Source of the DNA: Paracoccaceae bacterium
GTDB lineage: Bacteria > Pseudomonadota > Alphaproteobacteria > Rhodobacterales > Rhodobacteraceae
DNA length: 64,000 bases
Assembly: GCA_014762635.1 (NCBI GenBank)
Contig: JABURR010000017.1
Location: 62,001 to 126,000, forward strand
Direction of reading: 5' to 3'
Shown: positions 8,363-16,761 of the stretch, one piece after another
Position numbering within the stretch: the stretch's first letter is position 1
How the letters are laid out: the number at the start of each line of letters is the position of its first letter
The notes under the pieces: model-generated
Database searches by the model: none
Told to the model about the DNA's origin: nothing
What the model saw: the letters and a program-made list of their open reading frames with translations, nothing else
Made by a program: the position numbers and the translations under genes

Positions 8363-8959
8363 TTAGTGTTTTGCTTGATGGGTCGCGCGACGCAGTGCGA
8401 GGCCGAGGATCACGACCAGCACCAATGCCGACAGCAATCCGACCGAGTTTTCCAGCAGGTCCGACACCTGGTCGAGGTATCCGGCAAAACCATACCCAAG
8501 CCCGACGTAGACCGCGACCCAGATCGCTTCGCCCGCGGTGTCCCAGAACATGAAGCGCCTGCGCCCCAGGCCCGTGGCGCCCGCGACCAGATTGACCCAA
8601 GGACCGAGCGGCGCGAAAAGCCACGTGCTGAAGAAGACCCCGACGCCCCCACGCTTGCGCACCTCGGCGCGCGCCTTGGCAATCAGGTCTCGCCGGGATG
8701 GTTTTTGCTCGAGCCGCGTGATGATTCCCGGGCCGAAGGACCGCCCGATCTGATAGCCGAGGTTGTCCCCAAGGATTGCGCCGCCGAAGGCCGCCGCCAG
8801 AACCGGCGCAAGGCCCAGATCGCCCGAGGCTACGAAAGCGCCACCAGCCAGCATGATGACCGAGCTTGGCATCGGGATCGCAAGGCAGGAGAGGAGCGTC
8901 GCGGCCAGTATGATGGGGGCGCCATAGGTCGAGACGAGGAGGAAGGAGTAGTCACTCAT
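8363..8959 (-). CDS. DedA/SNARE-associated family membrane protein
   Basis: 198 residues from MSDYSFLLVSTYG. Family features include a hydrophobic re-entrant start with IPMPSSVIMLAGGAF, GAILGDNLGYQIGRSFG, and the central loop FFSTWLFAPLGPWVNLVAGATGLGRRRFMFWDTAGE, followed by two C-terminal membrane helices. DedA proteins are inner-membrane transporters linked to lipid-carrier or polyprenyl-phosphate recycling and envelope homeostasis. The start at 8959 overlaps the upstream gene by eight bases; the longer frame to 9007 would overlap it further. Confidence 0.85.
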   Translation of the reverse strand: MSDYSFLLVSTYGAPIILAATLLSCLAIPMPSSVIMLAGGAFVASGDLGLAPVLAAAFGGAILGDNLGYQIGRSFGPGIITRLEQKPSRRDLIAKARAEVRKRGGVGVFFSTWLFAPLGPWVNLVAGATGLGRRRFMFWDTAGEAIWVAVYVGLGYGFAGYLDQVSDLLENSVGLLSALVLVVILGLALRRATHQAKH

Positions 8960-9308
8960 TTCCGCTCTCGCGGTATTCGCGGATCGCGCGGTCCAGATCC
9001 CGCGCAAGCTCCTGGACGCTCACGCCCCGCCGGGCGCCGAGTTCCTCCAGCGTCACTCGCCGCCCGGTTCCGTCCATTTCCAGCGATAGAGCTCCGGCGA
9101 CAACCTCGGGCGGGACGTCCCAGGAATGCACGACATAGCGCAGCGTCATCCAGCCCGCGATGGGCTGGTCGCGGTGGTCCGGGTCGCTCCAGTAGATGGT
9201 GAAGACAGTCAGGCGAATGGCAAAGAACAGGGCCGCCACGCAGGCCAGCAGGAAGGCGATCAGAAGGCCGCGATGTTCCTGCCAGAGAAAGTTGAGCCGT
9301 GATCTCAG
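8952..9308 (-). CDS. Small single-pass membrane protein, start codon probably CTG
   Basis: The frame has one transmembrane helix (LLIAFLLACVAALFFAIRL, about residues 15-33 of the proposed protein). A periplasmic or cytoplasmic tail follows, containing IYWSDPDHRDQPIAGWMT, HSWDVPPEVV and LEELGARRGVSVQELARDLD. No ATG, GTG or TTG lies near the beginning of sequence that looks real. The frame upstream of 9308 is the shadow of the VWA gene. The only candidate is CTG at 9308-9306, which overlaps the TGA of the VWA gene as CTGA, the same geometry as an ATGA coupling. Function unknown; about 118 residues. Confidence 0.6.
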   Translation of the reverse strand: MRSRLNFLWQEHRGLLIAFLLACVAALFFAIRLTVFTIYWSDPDHRDQPIAGWMTLRYVVHSWDVPPEVVAGALSLEMDGTGRRVTLEELGARRGVSVQELARDLDRAIREYRESGNE

Positions 9309-10492
9309 CGCGCGATCTCCTTCATGCCGCGCTCGATCCCTTCCAGTGTCATCGGGACCATGCGGTCGGGGCCGAAGGTCTCGCGGATCATGTGGATCGA
9401 CTGGGTGTGGGGCCAGTAACGCTCGGGCAGGGGGTTGATCCACAAATGTTTCGGCCACTGGTCGCGGGCGCGTTCCAGCCAGACCTGGCCCGGTTCATCG
9501 TTATAGTGCTCGTTGGCACCGCCTCGATAGGCGATCTCATACGGTGACATGGAGGCATCGCCCACGAAGATGCAGCGATAATCGGGCCCGTAGGTGCGCA
9601 GCACGTCCCAGGTGGGTGTCTGCTCCTGCCAGCGGCGGCGGTTGTCGCGCCAGACCCCTTCGTAAAGGCAGTTGTGGAAGTAGAAATACTCGAGGTGCTT
9701 GAACTCGGTCCGCGCCGCGCTGAACAGTTCCTCGACCACACGGATATGCGGGTCCATGGAGCCGCCCACGTCGAGGAAAAGCAGCACCTTGACCGCGTTG
9801 CGCCGCTCGGGACGGGTTTTCACGTCGAGGTAGCCATGTTCCGCTGTGGCCCGGATCGTGCCGTTCAGGTCAAGCTCATCCGCCGCGCCGTCGCGGGCCC
9901 AACTGCGCAGGCGCTTCAGGGCCACCTTGATGTTGCGGGTGCCCAGTTCCACCGTGTCGTCGAGGTTGCGGAACTCGCGCTTGTCCCAGACCTTGACCGC
10001 GCGTTGGTGGCGGCTTTCATCCTGGCCGATGCGCACGCCCTCGGGGTTGTAGCCATAGGCGCCGAAGGGTGAGGTGCCCGCCGTGCCGATCCATTTGGAG
10101 CCGCCCTGGTGGCGGCCCTTCTGTTCGGCCAGCCGTTCTTTCAGCGTCTCCATCAGCTTGTCGAACCCGCCAAGCGCCTCGATCTCGGCCTTTTCCTCTT
10201 CGCTGAGGTGCTTTTCGGCCATCTTGCGAAGCCAGTCCTCGGGCAGATCGACGGCTTCGAGAACCTGCTCGAGGCTGATCTGTTCCATGCCCGCGAAGCT
10301 TTCGGCAAAGGCGCGGTCAAAGCGGTCGAGGTTCCGCTCGTCCTTCACCATGACGGTGCGGGCGAGGTAGTAGAACCCCTCGACATCGTAGGTCACGAGG
10401 CCCGCGCGCATCCCTTCAAGGAAGCCGAGATATTCGCGCAAGGAGACCGGGATCCCGATCCGACGCAAATTCTCGAAGAAGGTCAGGAACAT
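9305..10492 (-). CDS. VWA-domain protein, CoxE-like
   Basis: 395 residues from MFLTFFENLRR. The N-terminal half is the helical CoxE region (IPVSLREYLGFLEGMRAGL). The C-terminal half is a von Willebrand A fold with a MIDAS-like motif LFLDVGGSMDPH near residue 245 and GDASMSPYE later. CoxE-type proteins work with MoxR AAA+ ATPases as chaperone or metal-insertion pairs; a matching MoxR gene lies about 2 kb upstream on the same strand (12595-13434). The frame could start at 10516, but family similarity begins at the internal ATG. The carboxydotrophic coxDE context is absent, so the client protein is unknown. Confidence 0.87.
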   Translation of the reverse strand: MFLTFFENLRRIGIPVSLREYLGFLEGMRAGLVTYDVEGFYYLARTVMVKDERNLDRFDRAFAESFAGMEQISLEQVLEAVDLPEDWLRKMAEKHLSEEEKAEIEALGGFDKLMETLKERLAEQKGRHQGGSKWIGTAGTSPFGAYGYNPEGVRIGQDESRHQRAVKVWDKREFRNLDDTVELGTRNIKVALKRLRSWARDGAADELDLNGTIRATAEHGYLDVKTRPERRNAVKVLLFLDVGGSMDPHIRVVEELFSAARTEFKHLEYFYFHNCLYEGVWRDNRRRWQEQTPTWDVLRTYGPDYRCIFVGDASMSPYEIAYRGGANEHYNDEPGQVWLERARDQWPKHLWINPLPERYWPHTQSIHMIRETFGPDRMVPMTLEGIERGMKEIAR

Positions 10493-10496
10493 CGGC

Positions 10497-10661
10497 TCAG
10501 AGCAGGCGCTCGACAAAGATGGTCAGGAAAAGGCCGGCAATGGCGAAGGCGATGCCATAGCCCGCTGCGTATTGCGCCATGTCCAGGCGGTTGCCCTTGC
10601 GGCGACGGGCCAGGGTGGCCCCCCAGATGGCTCCGATTACCAATCCCGCGATGACGATCAT
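10497..10661 (-). CDS. Small two-helix membrane protein (54 aa)
   Basis: 54 residues with two predicted membrane helices (about residues 2-18 and 30-50), joined by a basic loop ARRRKGNRLDM. The ATG at 10661 begins two bases after the TAG stop of the DUF2927 lipoprotein gene, and the stop lies four bases before the VWA start. It is therefore embedded in a tight operon, which supports it as real. It resembles short Rhodobacterales proteins sometimes mislabelled apolipoprotein acyltransferase. Function unknown. Confidence 0.72.
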   Translation of the reverse strand: MIVIAGLVIGAIWGATLARRRKGNRLDMAQYAAGYGIAFAIAGLFLTIFVERLL

Positions 10662-10663
10662 GC

Positions 10664-12025
10664 CTAGCTGCCCCTGCTGGTCCTTGGCCTCAGCGCCGCA
10701 ATCTCGGCGGCGCGGCGGCGTACGTTGCTGTCCGAGCCGAAGCCATACCGCGCCCAGCCCAGACTGTCGAGCCGCACCACCTCGGCCTCGGCGCTGCGCC
10801 CGAGGGTTTCCAGCGCTTCGGCCTTGATCATCAGCATGGTCGACAGAAGCGCGGCGTTTTCCGAGGCGGCCACCGGTCCGATATGCCGGTCCACCAATTC
10901 GATCGCGGTCTGCGGCTGGTTCGAGGCGAGCGAGAAGGCGGCAAGCTGCATCGCCACATGGGCGGCTTGCAATTCGGTTTCCGACGATCTGGCATAGACC
11001 TTTCCGGATTCGAGGAACGCGCCAAGGGCGGTTTCCGAACTGGTTCCAAGGCTCACGCGACCAAGAACGAAAAGGCTGAAGCCAAGGCGGTTGTCGTTCC
11101 ATCCCCGTTGCTGCGCGATGGAGACCGCGCGCCGGGCTGCAGCCTGTCGCCGGGCAGGGGTCACGTTCTGCCCGATGGCCGTCTCGATCGCGTCTTCCCA
11201 TTCATTCGTGCTGGGGCGGGACGCGCCTGTGCTTCCCCACCGGCCGCGGGGGTTGAGGCGGTTCAGGATCGCCGGAAGCCGCTGCGCCACCTGCGCCTCG
11301 GTCATGCCGGACCGCAGAGACGGGTCGTAGAAGGCGCGCAGGATCAGCATGTCGAAGCCGGTCAGGACGGTATGGAAATTGTCATCGTTGAACACGCTGT
11401 CGGGCAGGCGATAGAGGTCATTCACCGGGCCGAGGGCCTGGGCGATTTCCTCGTGCAGGCAGTCGCGGACTTCCTGCGGGCTGACATCGCCGGGCAGAAA
11501 GATCGCCATCCGGTCCCGGACCTTCAGGGTTGTCCAGTCGGTCAGGCTGTTGCGGCGGTTCATCCGGTACTCGTTCCAGCTGGTGACCCGGGGAACGACG
11601 AAACAGGCGGCTTGCGGGACCACGCGCTGAAGCTGCGCGCGCGAAATCACCTCGATGGTGATCGAGGCGGTCTCGGATCTTGGAACGCGGCTGATGTCGA
11701 TCCCGGCCTCGCGTCGCAGGCGGTCGATCAACCGGTCGAGATCGGTATAGAGGCTGGTCGACGGGGACCCCGTGACGCGCACGGTCACCGGCCCTTCGAA
11801 GCGGCTCAGAACCGGAAGCTGGCGGCCGCTTTCCAGGCGGAATGCCAATTCCATGAAATCGCGCGCGATGGCCGCGTTGGAGCGGGACGGCGCCCGGACC
11901 CGGGGCGATGCGAAGGTTTTCATTGGTGGCAGGGCGGCGGGGGCGGAACTCAGTCGGCCGGTCACCTCGGGCGCCGCGCAGGCGGAAAGCGCCAGCAACG
12001 CGGGCAGAACAAGGCGCCGGATCAT
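10664..12025 (-). CDS. DUF2927-domain lipoprotein
   Basis: 453 residues with a signal peptide and lipobox (LLALSACAAP, Cys at residue 16), so probably outer-membrane or periplasmic. The central part has the DUF2927 pattern: CFVVPRVTSWNEYR, CLHEEIAQALGPVNDLYRLPDS, VFNDDNFHTVLT, LRAFYDPSLRSGMT. The HEE motif resembles a metallopeptidase zinc site. The C-terminal third is helical and repeat-like. The start ATG overlaps the GNAT gene stop by four bases, and the gene leads into the small membrane protein and VWA genes. Substrate unknown. Confidence 0.83.
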   Translation of the reverse strand: MIRRLVLPALLALSACAAPEVTGRLSSAPAALPPMKTFASPRVRAPSRSNAAIARDFMELAFRLESGRQLPVLSRFEGPVTVRVTGSPSTSLYTDLDRLIDRLRREAGIDISRVPRSETASITIEVISRAQLQRVVPQAACFVVPRVTSWNEYRMNRRNSLTDWTTLKVRDRMAIFLPGDVSPQEVRDCLHEEIAQALGPVNDLYRLPDSVFNDDNFHTVLTGFDMLILRAFYDPSLRSGMTEAQVAQRLPAILNRLNPRGRWGSTGASRPSTNEWEDAIETAIGQNVTPARRQAAARRAVSIAQQRGWNDNRLGFSLFVLGRVSLGTSSETALGAFLESGKVYARSSETELQAAHVAMQLAAFSLASNQPQTAIELVDRHIGPVAASENAALLSTMLMIKAEALETLGRSAEAEVVRLDSLGWARYGFGSDSNVRRRAAEIAALRPRTSRGS

Positions 12026-12486
12026 GACGCCGGTTTCCTGTTGTAGCGGATGAAGGGCGTGAGCTGCCCGATCCGGTCATAGAGCAACCGCGCCTGCGTG
12101 TTGTGATCCTGCGTCAGCCAGTAGACGGACGGAGCACCTTCCGCGTCGGCGGCATCATAGACAGCCTCGATCAGGGCGCGTCCGATTCCCTTTCCCCGGT
12201 AGGCCGGGTCGGCATAGAGGTCTTGCAGATAGCAGGTGTTTTCGATCTTCCAGCAATGCCGGTGGAAGAGGAAATGCACGATCCCGGCAAGGCCCGACCC
12301 GGTATCGGCCACAAGCCCGTTGAAGTCCTGTGGGTCATCCCCGAGCAGCCGCGCGAAGGTGCTTCGGTAGACGTCTTCACCGACGCTGGCTTCGTAGAAC
12401 TCCAGGTAGCCGGTCCAGAGACGACGCCACTCGGCCTCGTCATCCTCCCGCAGGGGGCGGATTCGTATCTCAAGAGCGCCTGACAA
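12022..12486 (-). CDS. GNAT-family N-acetyltransferase
   Basis: About 154 residues. Visible are RIRPLREDDEAEWRRLW at the start of the fold, LQDLYADPAYRGKGIGRALIEAVYDAA (the acetyl-CoA-binding R/Q-x-x-G-x-G/A motif) and the C-terminal HNTQARLLYDRIG. The substrate cannot be told from the sequence. The start is uncertain: TTG at 12486 places the fold correctly, whereas the GTG at 12525 adds 13 residues without a ribosome site. The stop overlaps the DUF2927 lipoprotein start by four bases. Confidence 0.83.
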   Translation of the reverse strand: MSGALEIRIRPLREDDEAEWRRLWTGYLEFYEASVGEDVYRSTFARLLGDDPQDFNGLVADTGSGLAGIVHFLFHRHCWKIENTCYLQDLYADPAYRGKGIGRALIEAVYDAADAEGAPSVYWLTQDHNTQARLLYDRIGQLTPFIRYNRKPAS

Positions 12487-12594
12487 TGGCCTAGGATTCC
12501 TCGGTTTTTCGAACCAGACCCCCACGCTAGCCGCGAAATCCGATTCGCGGAAGCGCAGGGATTTCAGGCGCCGCGCCCTGTGGCGGGCTTGCCG

Positions 12595-13434
12595 CTATCG
12601 CTGGGCGCGGGCCATGAAGGCCAGACGCTCGAACAGGTGCACGTCCTGCTCGTTCTTGAGCAGCGCGCCGTGGAGCCGCGGCAGGGAGGATTTCCCGTCG
12701 CTTCTCAGGTCTTCCGCCGACAGGTCTTCGGCCAGCAGCAGCTTCAGCCAATCCAGCACTTCCGAGGTCGACGGCTTCTTCTTCAGCCCGTTTTGTTCCC
12801 TTATTTCAAAGAATTGGGTCAGGGCGGTCGTCAGAAGCGCCTCCTTGATCCCCGGGTGGTGCACCTCGACGATCTGTTTCATCGTTTCAATATCGGGGAA
12901 GCGAATGTAGTGGAAGAAGCAGCGGCGCAGGAAGGCGTCGGGAAGTTCCTTTTCATTGTTCGAGGTGATGATCACGATCGGGCGGACCTTGGCGCTGATC
13001 GTCTCGCCGGTTTCGTAGACGTGGAACTCCATCCGGTCGAGTTCCTGCAGCAGATCGTTCGGAAACTCGATGTCTGCCTTGTCGATTTCGTCAATCAGCA
13101 GCACGACCTTGCCCTCGGCCTCGAACGCCTCCCAAAGCTTGCCCTTGCGGATATAGTTCTTCACGTCATGGACGCGCTCGTCGCCCAGCTGGCTGTCACG
13201 CAGGCGGCTGACCGCGTCGTATTCGTAAAGGCCCTGCTGCGCCTTGGTCGTGGACTTGATGTGCCATTCGATGATCGGCAGATCGAGCGCCTGGGCCACC
13301 TGCTTGGCAAGTTCCGTCTTCCCGGTGCCGGGCTCGCCCTTCACCAGGAGGGGGCGTTCCAACGTGACCGCGGCATTGACCGCCACGGTCAGGTCTTCGG
13401 TGGCCACGTAGCTATCGGTTCCGTTGAATTTCAT
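12595..13434 (-). CDS. MoxR-family AAA+ ATPase
   Basis: 279 residues from MKFNGTDSYVATEDL. Walker A is GEPGTGKTELA near residue 33, Walker B is VVLLIDEIDKAD near 108, sensor 1 is IITSNNEKELPDAF, and arginine-finger context is LRRCFFHYIRFPD. MoxR ATPases pair with VWA-domain proteins to remodel or insert metals into client enzymes, and the CoxE-like VWA gene is about 2 kb downstream on the same strand. The longer frame to 13446 (GTG) is possible, but the ATG at 13434 fits the family. Divergent from dksA. Confidence 0.92.
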   Translation of the reverse strand: MKFNGTDSYVATEDLTVAVNAAVTLERPLLVKGEPGTGKTELAKQVAQALDLPIIEWHIKSTTKAQQGLYEYDAVSRLRDSQLGDERVHDVKNYIRKGKLWEAFEAEGKVVLLIDEIDKADIEFPNDLLQELDRMEFHVYETGETISAKVRPIVIITSNNEKELPDAFLRRCFFHYIRFPDIETMKQIVEVHHPGIKEALLTTALTQFFEIREQNGLKKKPSTSEVLDWLKLLLAEDLSAEDLRSDGKSSLPRLHGALLKNEQDVHLFERLAFMARAQR

Positions 13435-13613
13435 GGGCTTGGGCACCTCGGCTGAACTGTTGCGTCGCGGACATTATCACAGAGGGTTGATGCTGCAACT
13501 GCAACGATCGGCTAGTGACAACCAAGGACGTCGCTGGTAAACGGGCCGCGTAGGAGGACCGGATGCTTGAAAATGGCCAAAGCCTAGAGTCCGGCGAGTA
13601 TAAGGACCGAACC

Positions 13614-14036
13614 ATGAAAGTAGAGGTTTTTCTGCCTGACGATTATCGTCCGGCCGAAGATGAACCCTTTATGAATGAGCGTCAGCTCGAATACTTCCGC
13701 CGCAAGCTTTTGAACTGGAAGTCCGAACTTCTCGACGAAAGCAAGCACACCATCGAAGGACTGCAGGACAGCGGCCGGAACGTTCCGGATATTGCCGACC
13801 GTGCGAGCGAAGAGACTGACCGTGCACTGGAACTTCGCACCCGTGATCGCCAGCGGAAACTGGTGGCCAAGATCGACTCGGCGCTGCGCCGGATTGACAA
13901 CGGGGAATACGGCTATTGCGAAGATACGGGCGAACCGATCTCGTTGAAGCGGCTCGATGCACGTCCGATCGCCACGCTGAGCCTCGAGGCGCAGGAGCGT
14001 CACGAGCGCCGGGAAAAGGTTCATCGCGACGACTGA
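13614..14036 (+). CDS. dksA: RNA polymerase-binding transcription factor DksA
   Basis: 140 residues. The coiled coil (about residues 18-90) has the tip motif DIADRA, matching DxxDxA, which contacts the RNA polymerase secondary channel and works with ppGpp. The C-terminal zinc-finger region reads GEYGYCEDTGEPI, and the second pair of cysteines is replaced by LSLEAQE. Only one of the usual four cysteines remains, as I recall for Rhodobacter-type DksA. ATG 13614 gives the normal N-terminus MKVEVFLPDDYRPAEDEPFMN. However, an in-frame ATG at 13563 has a stronger AGGAGG site and would add 17 residues. Confidence 0.94.
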   Translation: MKVEVFLPDDYRPAEDEPFMNERQLEYFRRKLLNWKSELLDESKHTIEGLQDSGRNVPDIADRASEETDRALELRTRDRQRKLVAKIDSALRRIDNGEYGYCEDTGEPISLKRLDARPIATLSLEAQERHERREKVHRDD

Positions 14037-14061
14037 TTGCGTGATAGCGCAGAGGATTTTG

Positions 14062-14096
14062 AACGCCGGGGCCCACGTACCTCGGCGTTTTGTTTG
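14062..14096 (+). terminator. Intrinsic terminator after dksA
   Basis: Inverted repeat AACGCCG / CGGCGTT (14062-14068 and 14083-14089), extended inside by GG/CC pairing and followed by TTGTTT. It sits 25 bases after the dksA stop and just before the ribosome site of the monooxygenase gene. Confidence 0.75.
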
Positions 14097-14107
14097 GAGG
14101 GGGTCAC

Positions 14108-15232
14108 ATGTCCGCCATCGGTCTTTCGGTTGACGTGATTGGCGCCGGGGTGGCCGGGCTGGCGGTCGCCACGGCGCTGGCCCAACGCGGGGCCTCTGTC
14201 ACCGTTCACGAACAGGCGCCGGAGATTGCCGAGGTCGGTGCCGGGCTACAGATTTCCCCCAACGGCGCGGCGGTTCTGGCGGCGCTGGGGCAGGGGGATG
14301 CTCTGCGCGCGGCGGGTCTGGACTCGCGGGCGGTCGTCTTGCGGGACTATGCTCAGGGGCGGCAAGTGCTGCGGCTGGACCTGACCCGTCTGCCCGGGCC
14401 GCATCCCTTCATCCTGATCCATCGCGCGCGCCTGATCGAGATTCTCGAACGCGCGGCGCGGGGGGCCGGGGTAACGATCAAGCTTGGGAGCCGGGTCAAG
14501 GCGGGCGATCTTGATGCTGGCCTTGTCATCGGCGCTGACGGCGTGCGGTCGGGCATACGCGCGGCGCTGAACGGTTCAGGAAAGCCGTTCTTCACCGGGC
14601 AGGTCGCCTGGCGCGCGGTGATCGCGGACGAGGGAGTCTCGCCAGAGGCCCATGTCTGGATGGGGCCGCGGCGCCACCTGGTGACCTATCCGCTGTCAGG
14701 CGGGCTGCGCAACATCGTGGCGGTGGAGGAACGCAGCGCCTGGGCCGATGAAGGCTGGAACCACGAGGACGATCCCGCGAACCTGCAACGCGCATTCGCG
14801 GGCTTCGCGCCCGAGGTTCGGGGGTGGCTCGACCGGGTGGAGACGGTGCATCTCTGGGGCTTGTTCCGGCATCCTGTGGCGGCGCGCTGGCACGACAATG
14901 GCCGTGTGATCCTGGGCGACGCCGCACACCCGACGTTGCCGTTCCTGGCGCAGGGGGCGAACCTGGCGCTGGAGGATGCCTGGGTTCTGGCCGATTGCCT
15001 TGCGCAGTTGCCGCAGGCGGAGGCATTGGCGCTCTATCAATCGCGACGCGCCCCGCGCGCGCGGCGGGTCATCGAGGCCGCCAATGCGAATGCGCGCAAC
15101 TATCACCTTGCCAATCCGCTGGTCCGGAACGTCGCGCACACCGTGTTGCGGGTCGGCGGGGCCGTGGCGCCGCAGGCGGCGCTGGGCCGGTTCGAGTGGC
15201 TCTATGGCCATGACGTGACAAAGGGCGGGTAA
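14108..15232 (+). CDS. FAD-dependent monooxygenase (salicylate hydroxylase-like)
   Basis: 374 residues with the class A flavoprotein hydroxylase motifs: the dinucleotide-binding GAGVAGLAVATALAQRG at the N-terminus, the central IGADGVRS motif (DG motif), and the FAD ribityl motif ILGDAAHPTLPFLAQGANLALEDA near residue 270. Such enzymes hydroxylate aromatic rings with NAD(P)H and oxygen. The substrate is not evident and no aromatic-catabolism genes flank it. The ATG follows GGAGGGGG, a strong site. A hairpin overlaps the stop codon. Confidence 0.88.
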   Translation: MSAIGLSVDVIGAGVAGLAVATALAQRGASVTVHEQAPEIAEVGAGLQISPNGAAVLAALGQGDALRAAGLDSRAVVLRDYAQGRQVLRLDLTRLPGPHPFILIHRARLIEILERAARGAGVTIKLGSRVKAGDLDAGLVIGADGVRSGIRAALNGSGKPFFTGQVAWRAVIADEGVSPEAHVWMGPRRHLVTYPLSGGLRNIVAVEERSAWADEGWNHEDDPANLQRAFAGFAPEVRGWLDRVETVHLWGLFRHPVAARWHDNGRVILGDAAHPTLPFLAQGANLALEDAWVLADCLAQLPQAEALALYQSRRAPRARRVIEAANANARNYHLANPLVRNVAHTVLRVGGAVAPQAALGRFEWLYGHDVTKGG

Positions 15233-15245
15233 GACCCGCCCTTTG
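15219..15245. terminator. Hairpin between convergent monooxygenase and tpiA genes
   Basis: A 12-bp perfect inverted repeat (CAAAGGGCGGGT / ACCCGCCCTTTG) with a 3-base loop. The left arm covers the last codons of the monooxygenase gene and the stop codon TAA spans the arm/loop junction. It lies between two converging genes and lacks a clear T run on either side, so it may be a bidirectional or Rho-assisted terminator. Confidence 0.55.
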
Positions 15246-15271
15246 CCCGAATTCCGGATTTTCAGGCGACC

Positions 15272-16024
15272 TCAGGCCGCGGCTTCCAGCGCGTCGATGA
15301 TTCCGATGAAATCGCCCGCCTTCAGCGAGGCGCCGCCCACCAGCGCACCGTCCACGTTCGACACGCCGAAGATCTCTGCCGCATTCCCGGGCTTCACGGA
15401 CCCGCCGTAGAGGATACGCACCGCCGAGCCGGTCTCGGCCCCAAAGCGGGCTTCCAACCGCGCGCGGATGAAGTCGTGAACCTCGCCGATCTGCTCCAGC
15501 GTCGGAACCTTTCCGGTGCCGATGGCCCAGACAGGCTCATAGGCGATGACGAGGGTCGCGCCGGACACGCCATCGGGCACCGAGCCTTCAAGCTGCGTGC
15601 CGATCACCTCCAGCGTCTTGCCAGCCTCGCGTTCGTCGAGCGTTTCGCCCAGGCACACCACGGCGATCAGACCTTCCGACAACGCAGCCTCGGTCTTGGC
15701 GCGGACATCAGAATCGCTTTCCCCGTGATCGGCGCGACGCTCGGAATGGCCCAGGATCACGTGGCTGGCGCCCGCGTCGCGCAGCATCTCGGCCGAGGTG
15801 TCGCCGGTATGCGCGCCCGAGGCCTTGGCATGGCAATCCTGACCGCCAACCGCCACAGCCGAGCCATCCAGAGCCTGCGCCATGCGATGAACCAAAGTCG
15901 CGGGCGGGCAGAGCAGCAGGTCGCAGCCGGGTTCCGGCTTGGCCTTGGCCAATGCCTCGGCCTCGGCCAATGAGGCGCCCGTTCCGTTCATCTTCCAGTT
16001 TCCTGCCGCAAGTTTGCGCCGCAT
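15272..16024 (-). CDS. tpiA: Triosephosphate isomerase
   Basis: 250 residues, normal family length. Catalytic residues are visible: Lys in AAGNWKMNG, His in VILGHSERR, and Glu in [12 protein letters not shown]. The phosphate-binding C-terminal [14 protein letters not shown] and [11 protein letters not shown] loops follow. It interconverts dihydroxyacetone phosphate and glyceraldehyde-3-phosphate, linking the Entner-Doudoroff products with gluconeogenesis. Single gene on the minus strand with convergent and divergent neighbours. Confidence 0.98.
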   Translation of the reverse strand: MRRKLAAGNWKMNGTGASLAEAEALAKAKPEPGCDLLLCPPATLVHRMAQALDGSAVAVGGQDCHAKASGAHTGDTSAEMLRDAGASHVILGHSERRADHGESDSDVRAKTEAALSEGLIAVVCLGETLDEREAGKTLEVIGTQLEGSVPDGVSGATLVIAYEPVWAIGTGKVPTLEQIGEVHDFIRARLEARFGAETGSAVRILYGGSVKPGNAAEIFGVSNVDGALVGGASLKAGDFIGIIDALEAAA

Positions 16025-16125
16025 GTCACAGTCTCCCTCTCACTCGGTTGAGCAAGGGATAAGGGAAGCGGCGCCAGTGTGAAAGACCGGCGGGCCAATT
16101 CATGCGTGGAGAATTGACGTGGGTC

Positions 16126-16506
16126 TCAGCCCTGCGCGCTTTCGCGGGCGAGTTCTTCCACGTCCTTGAACTTGATCGACTCGCCGCAACCGCAGGCGTC
16201 GGCGACGTTCGGGTTGCGGAACTTGAACCCGGATTCGAGCAGCGCGACCTCGTAGTCGATTTCGGTTCCGAAAAGGAACATCTGCGCCATCGGGGCGATC
16301 ATCACCCGCGCGCCGTCCTGTTCGATCACCTCGTCATTGGCGTCGATCTCGGAGACGTAGTCCATGGTGTATTCCATGCCCGCGCAGCCGCCCTTCTTGA
16401 CGCCGATGCGCAAACCCTTGGAGCCGTCACGCTCCATCAGCTTGACGATCTGCTTCACGGCGGCCGGTGTCATGCTCACAGCCTGTTTGCCGGGAATCCC
16501 GAACAT
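16126..16506 (-). CDS. A-type iron-sulfur carrier (ErpA/IscA/SufA family)
   Basis: 126 residues from MFGIPGKQAVSMTPAAVKQI. The three conserved cysteines of HesB/IscA-type carriers are present in KKGGCAGMEY and DACGCGESIKF. The protein assembles or delivers [Fe-S] clusters to apo-enzymes. The longer frame to 16617 adds sequence that is not family-like. A DUF59 Fe-S assembly gene lies just upstream on the same strand, separated by a decayed acetyltransferase fragment, so the two probably once formed one SUF-type unit. Confidence 0.92.
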   Translation of the reverse strand: MFGIPGKQAVSMTPAAVKQIVKLMERDGSKGLRIGVKKGGCAGMEYTMDYVSEIDANDEVIEQDGARVMIAPMAQMFLFGTEIDYEVALLESGFKFRNPNVADACGCGESIKFKDVEELARESAQG

Positions 16507-16650
16507 GTGCGTCTCCGTTGTCCTGCGCGGGGTGAAACCTATTCCTTCGCGGGCAAAAATCCAAGGGGGCCGCGAGAATTGGCCGCGGTAGCGTGCCGTG
16601 GGAAGCACATTGTTCACGGCTTCGTGATTGGGGCGAACGGGGTCACTTCG

Positions 16651-16761
16651 TCATCGGGCGCGCATGAGTTCCTGCGCCCTGCGCCGCCGCGCTACAAGGT
16701 CGGGATCGCCGGGGTCATAAGGGTCACCGGCGATCAGACACTCGTGGGCCGTCCTGGTCAC
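16651..16761 (-). pseudogene. N-terminal remnant of a maltose/galactoside O-acetyltransferase
   Basis: A 36-residue frame beginning with GTG that overlaps the upstream stop as GTGA. It contains the sequence TAHECLIAGDPYDPGDPDLV followed by ARRRRAQELMRAR and a stop. The motif (aGEpYdpsDPeLvaxRxrA) is the characteristic N-terminus of Maa/LacA-type sugar acetyltransferases, which normally run to about 185 residues with hexapeptide repeats. Nothing resembling those repeats follows, so this is a truncated leftover. The translational coupling to the DUF59 gene could still allow a short peptide to be made. Confidence 0.6.

Noticed and set aside
8952-13434. Carbon monoxide dehydrogenase accessory operon (coxDE)
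   Set aside because: VWA and MoxR genes are present, but the molybdenum hydroxylase at 21.7-25.3 kb lacks the CODH AYRCSFR loop and is 8 kb away, so no CODH link is claimed.
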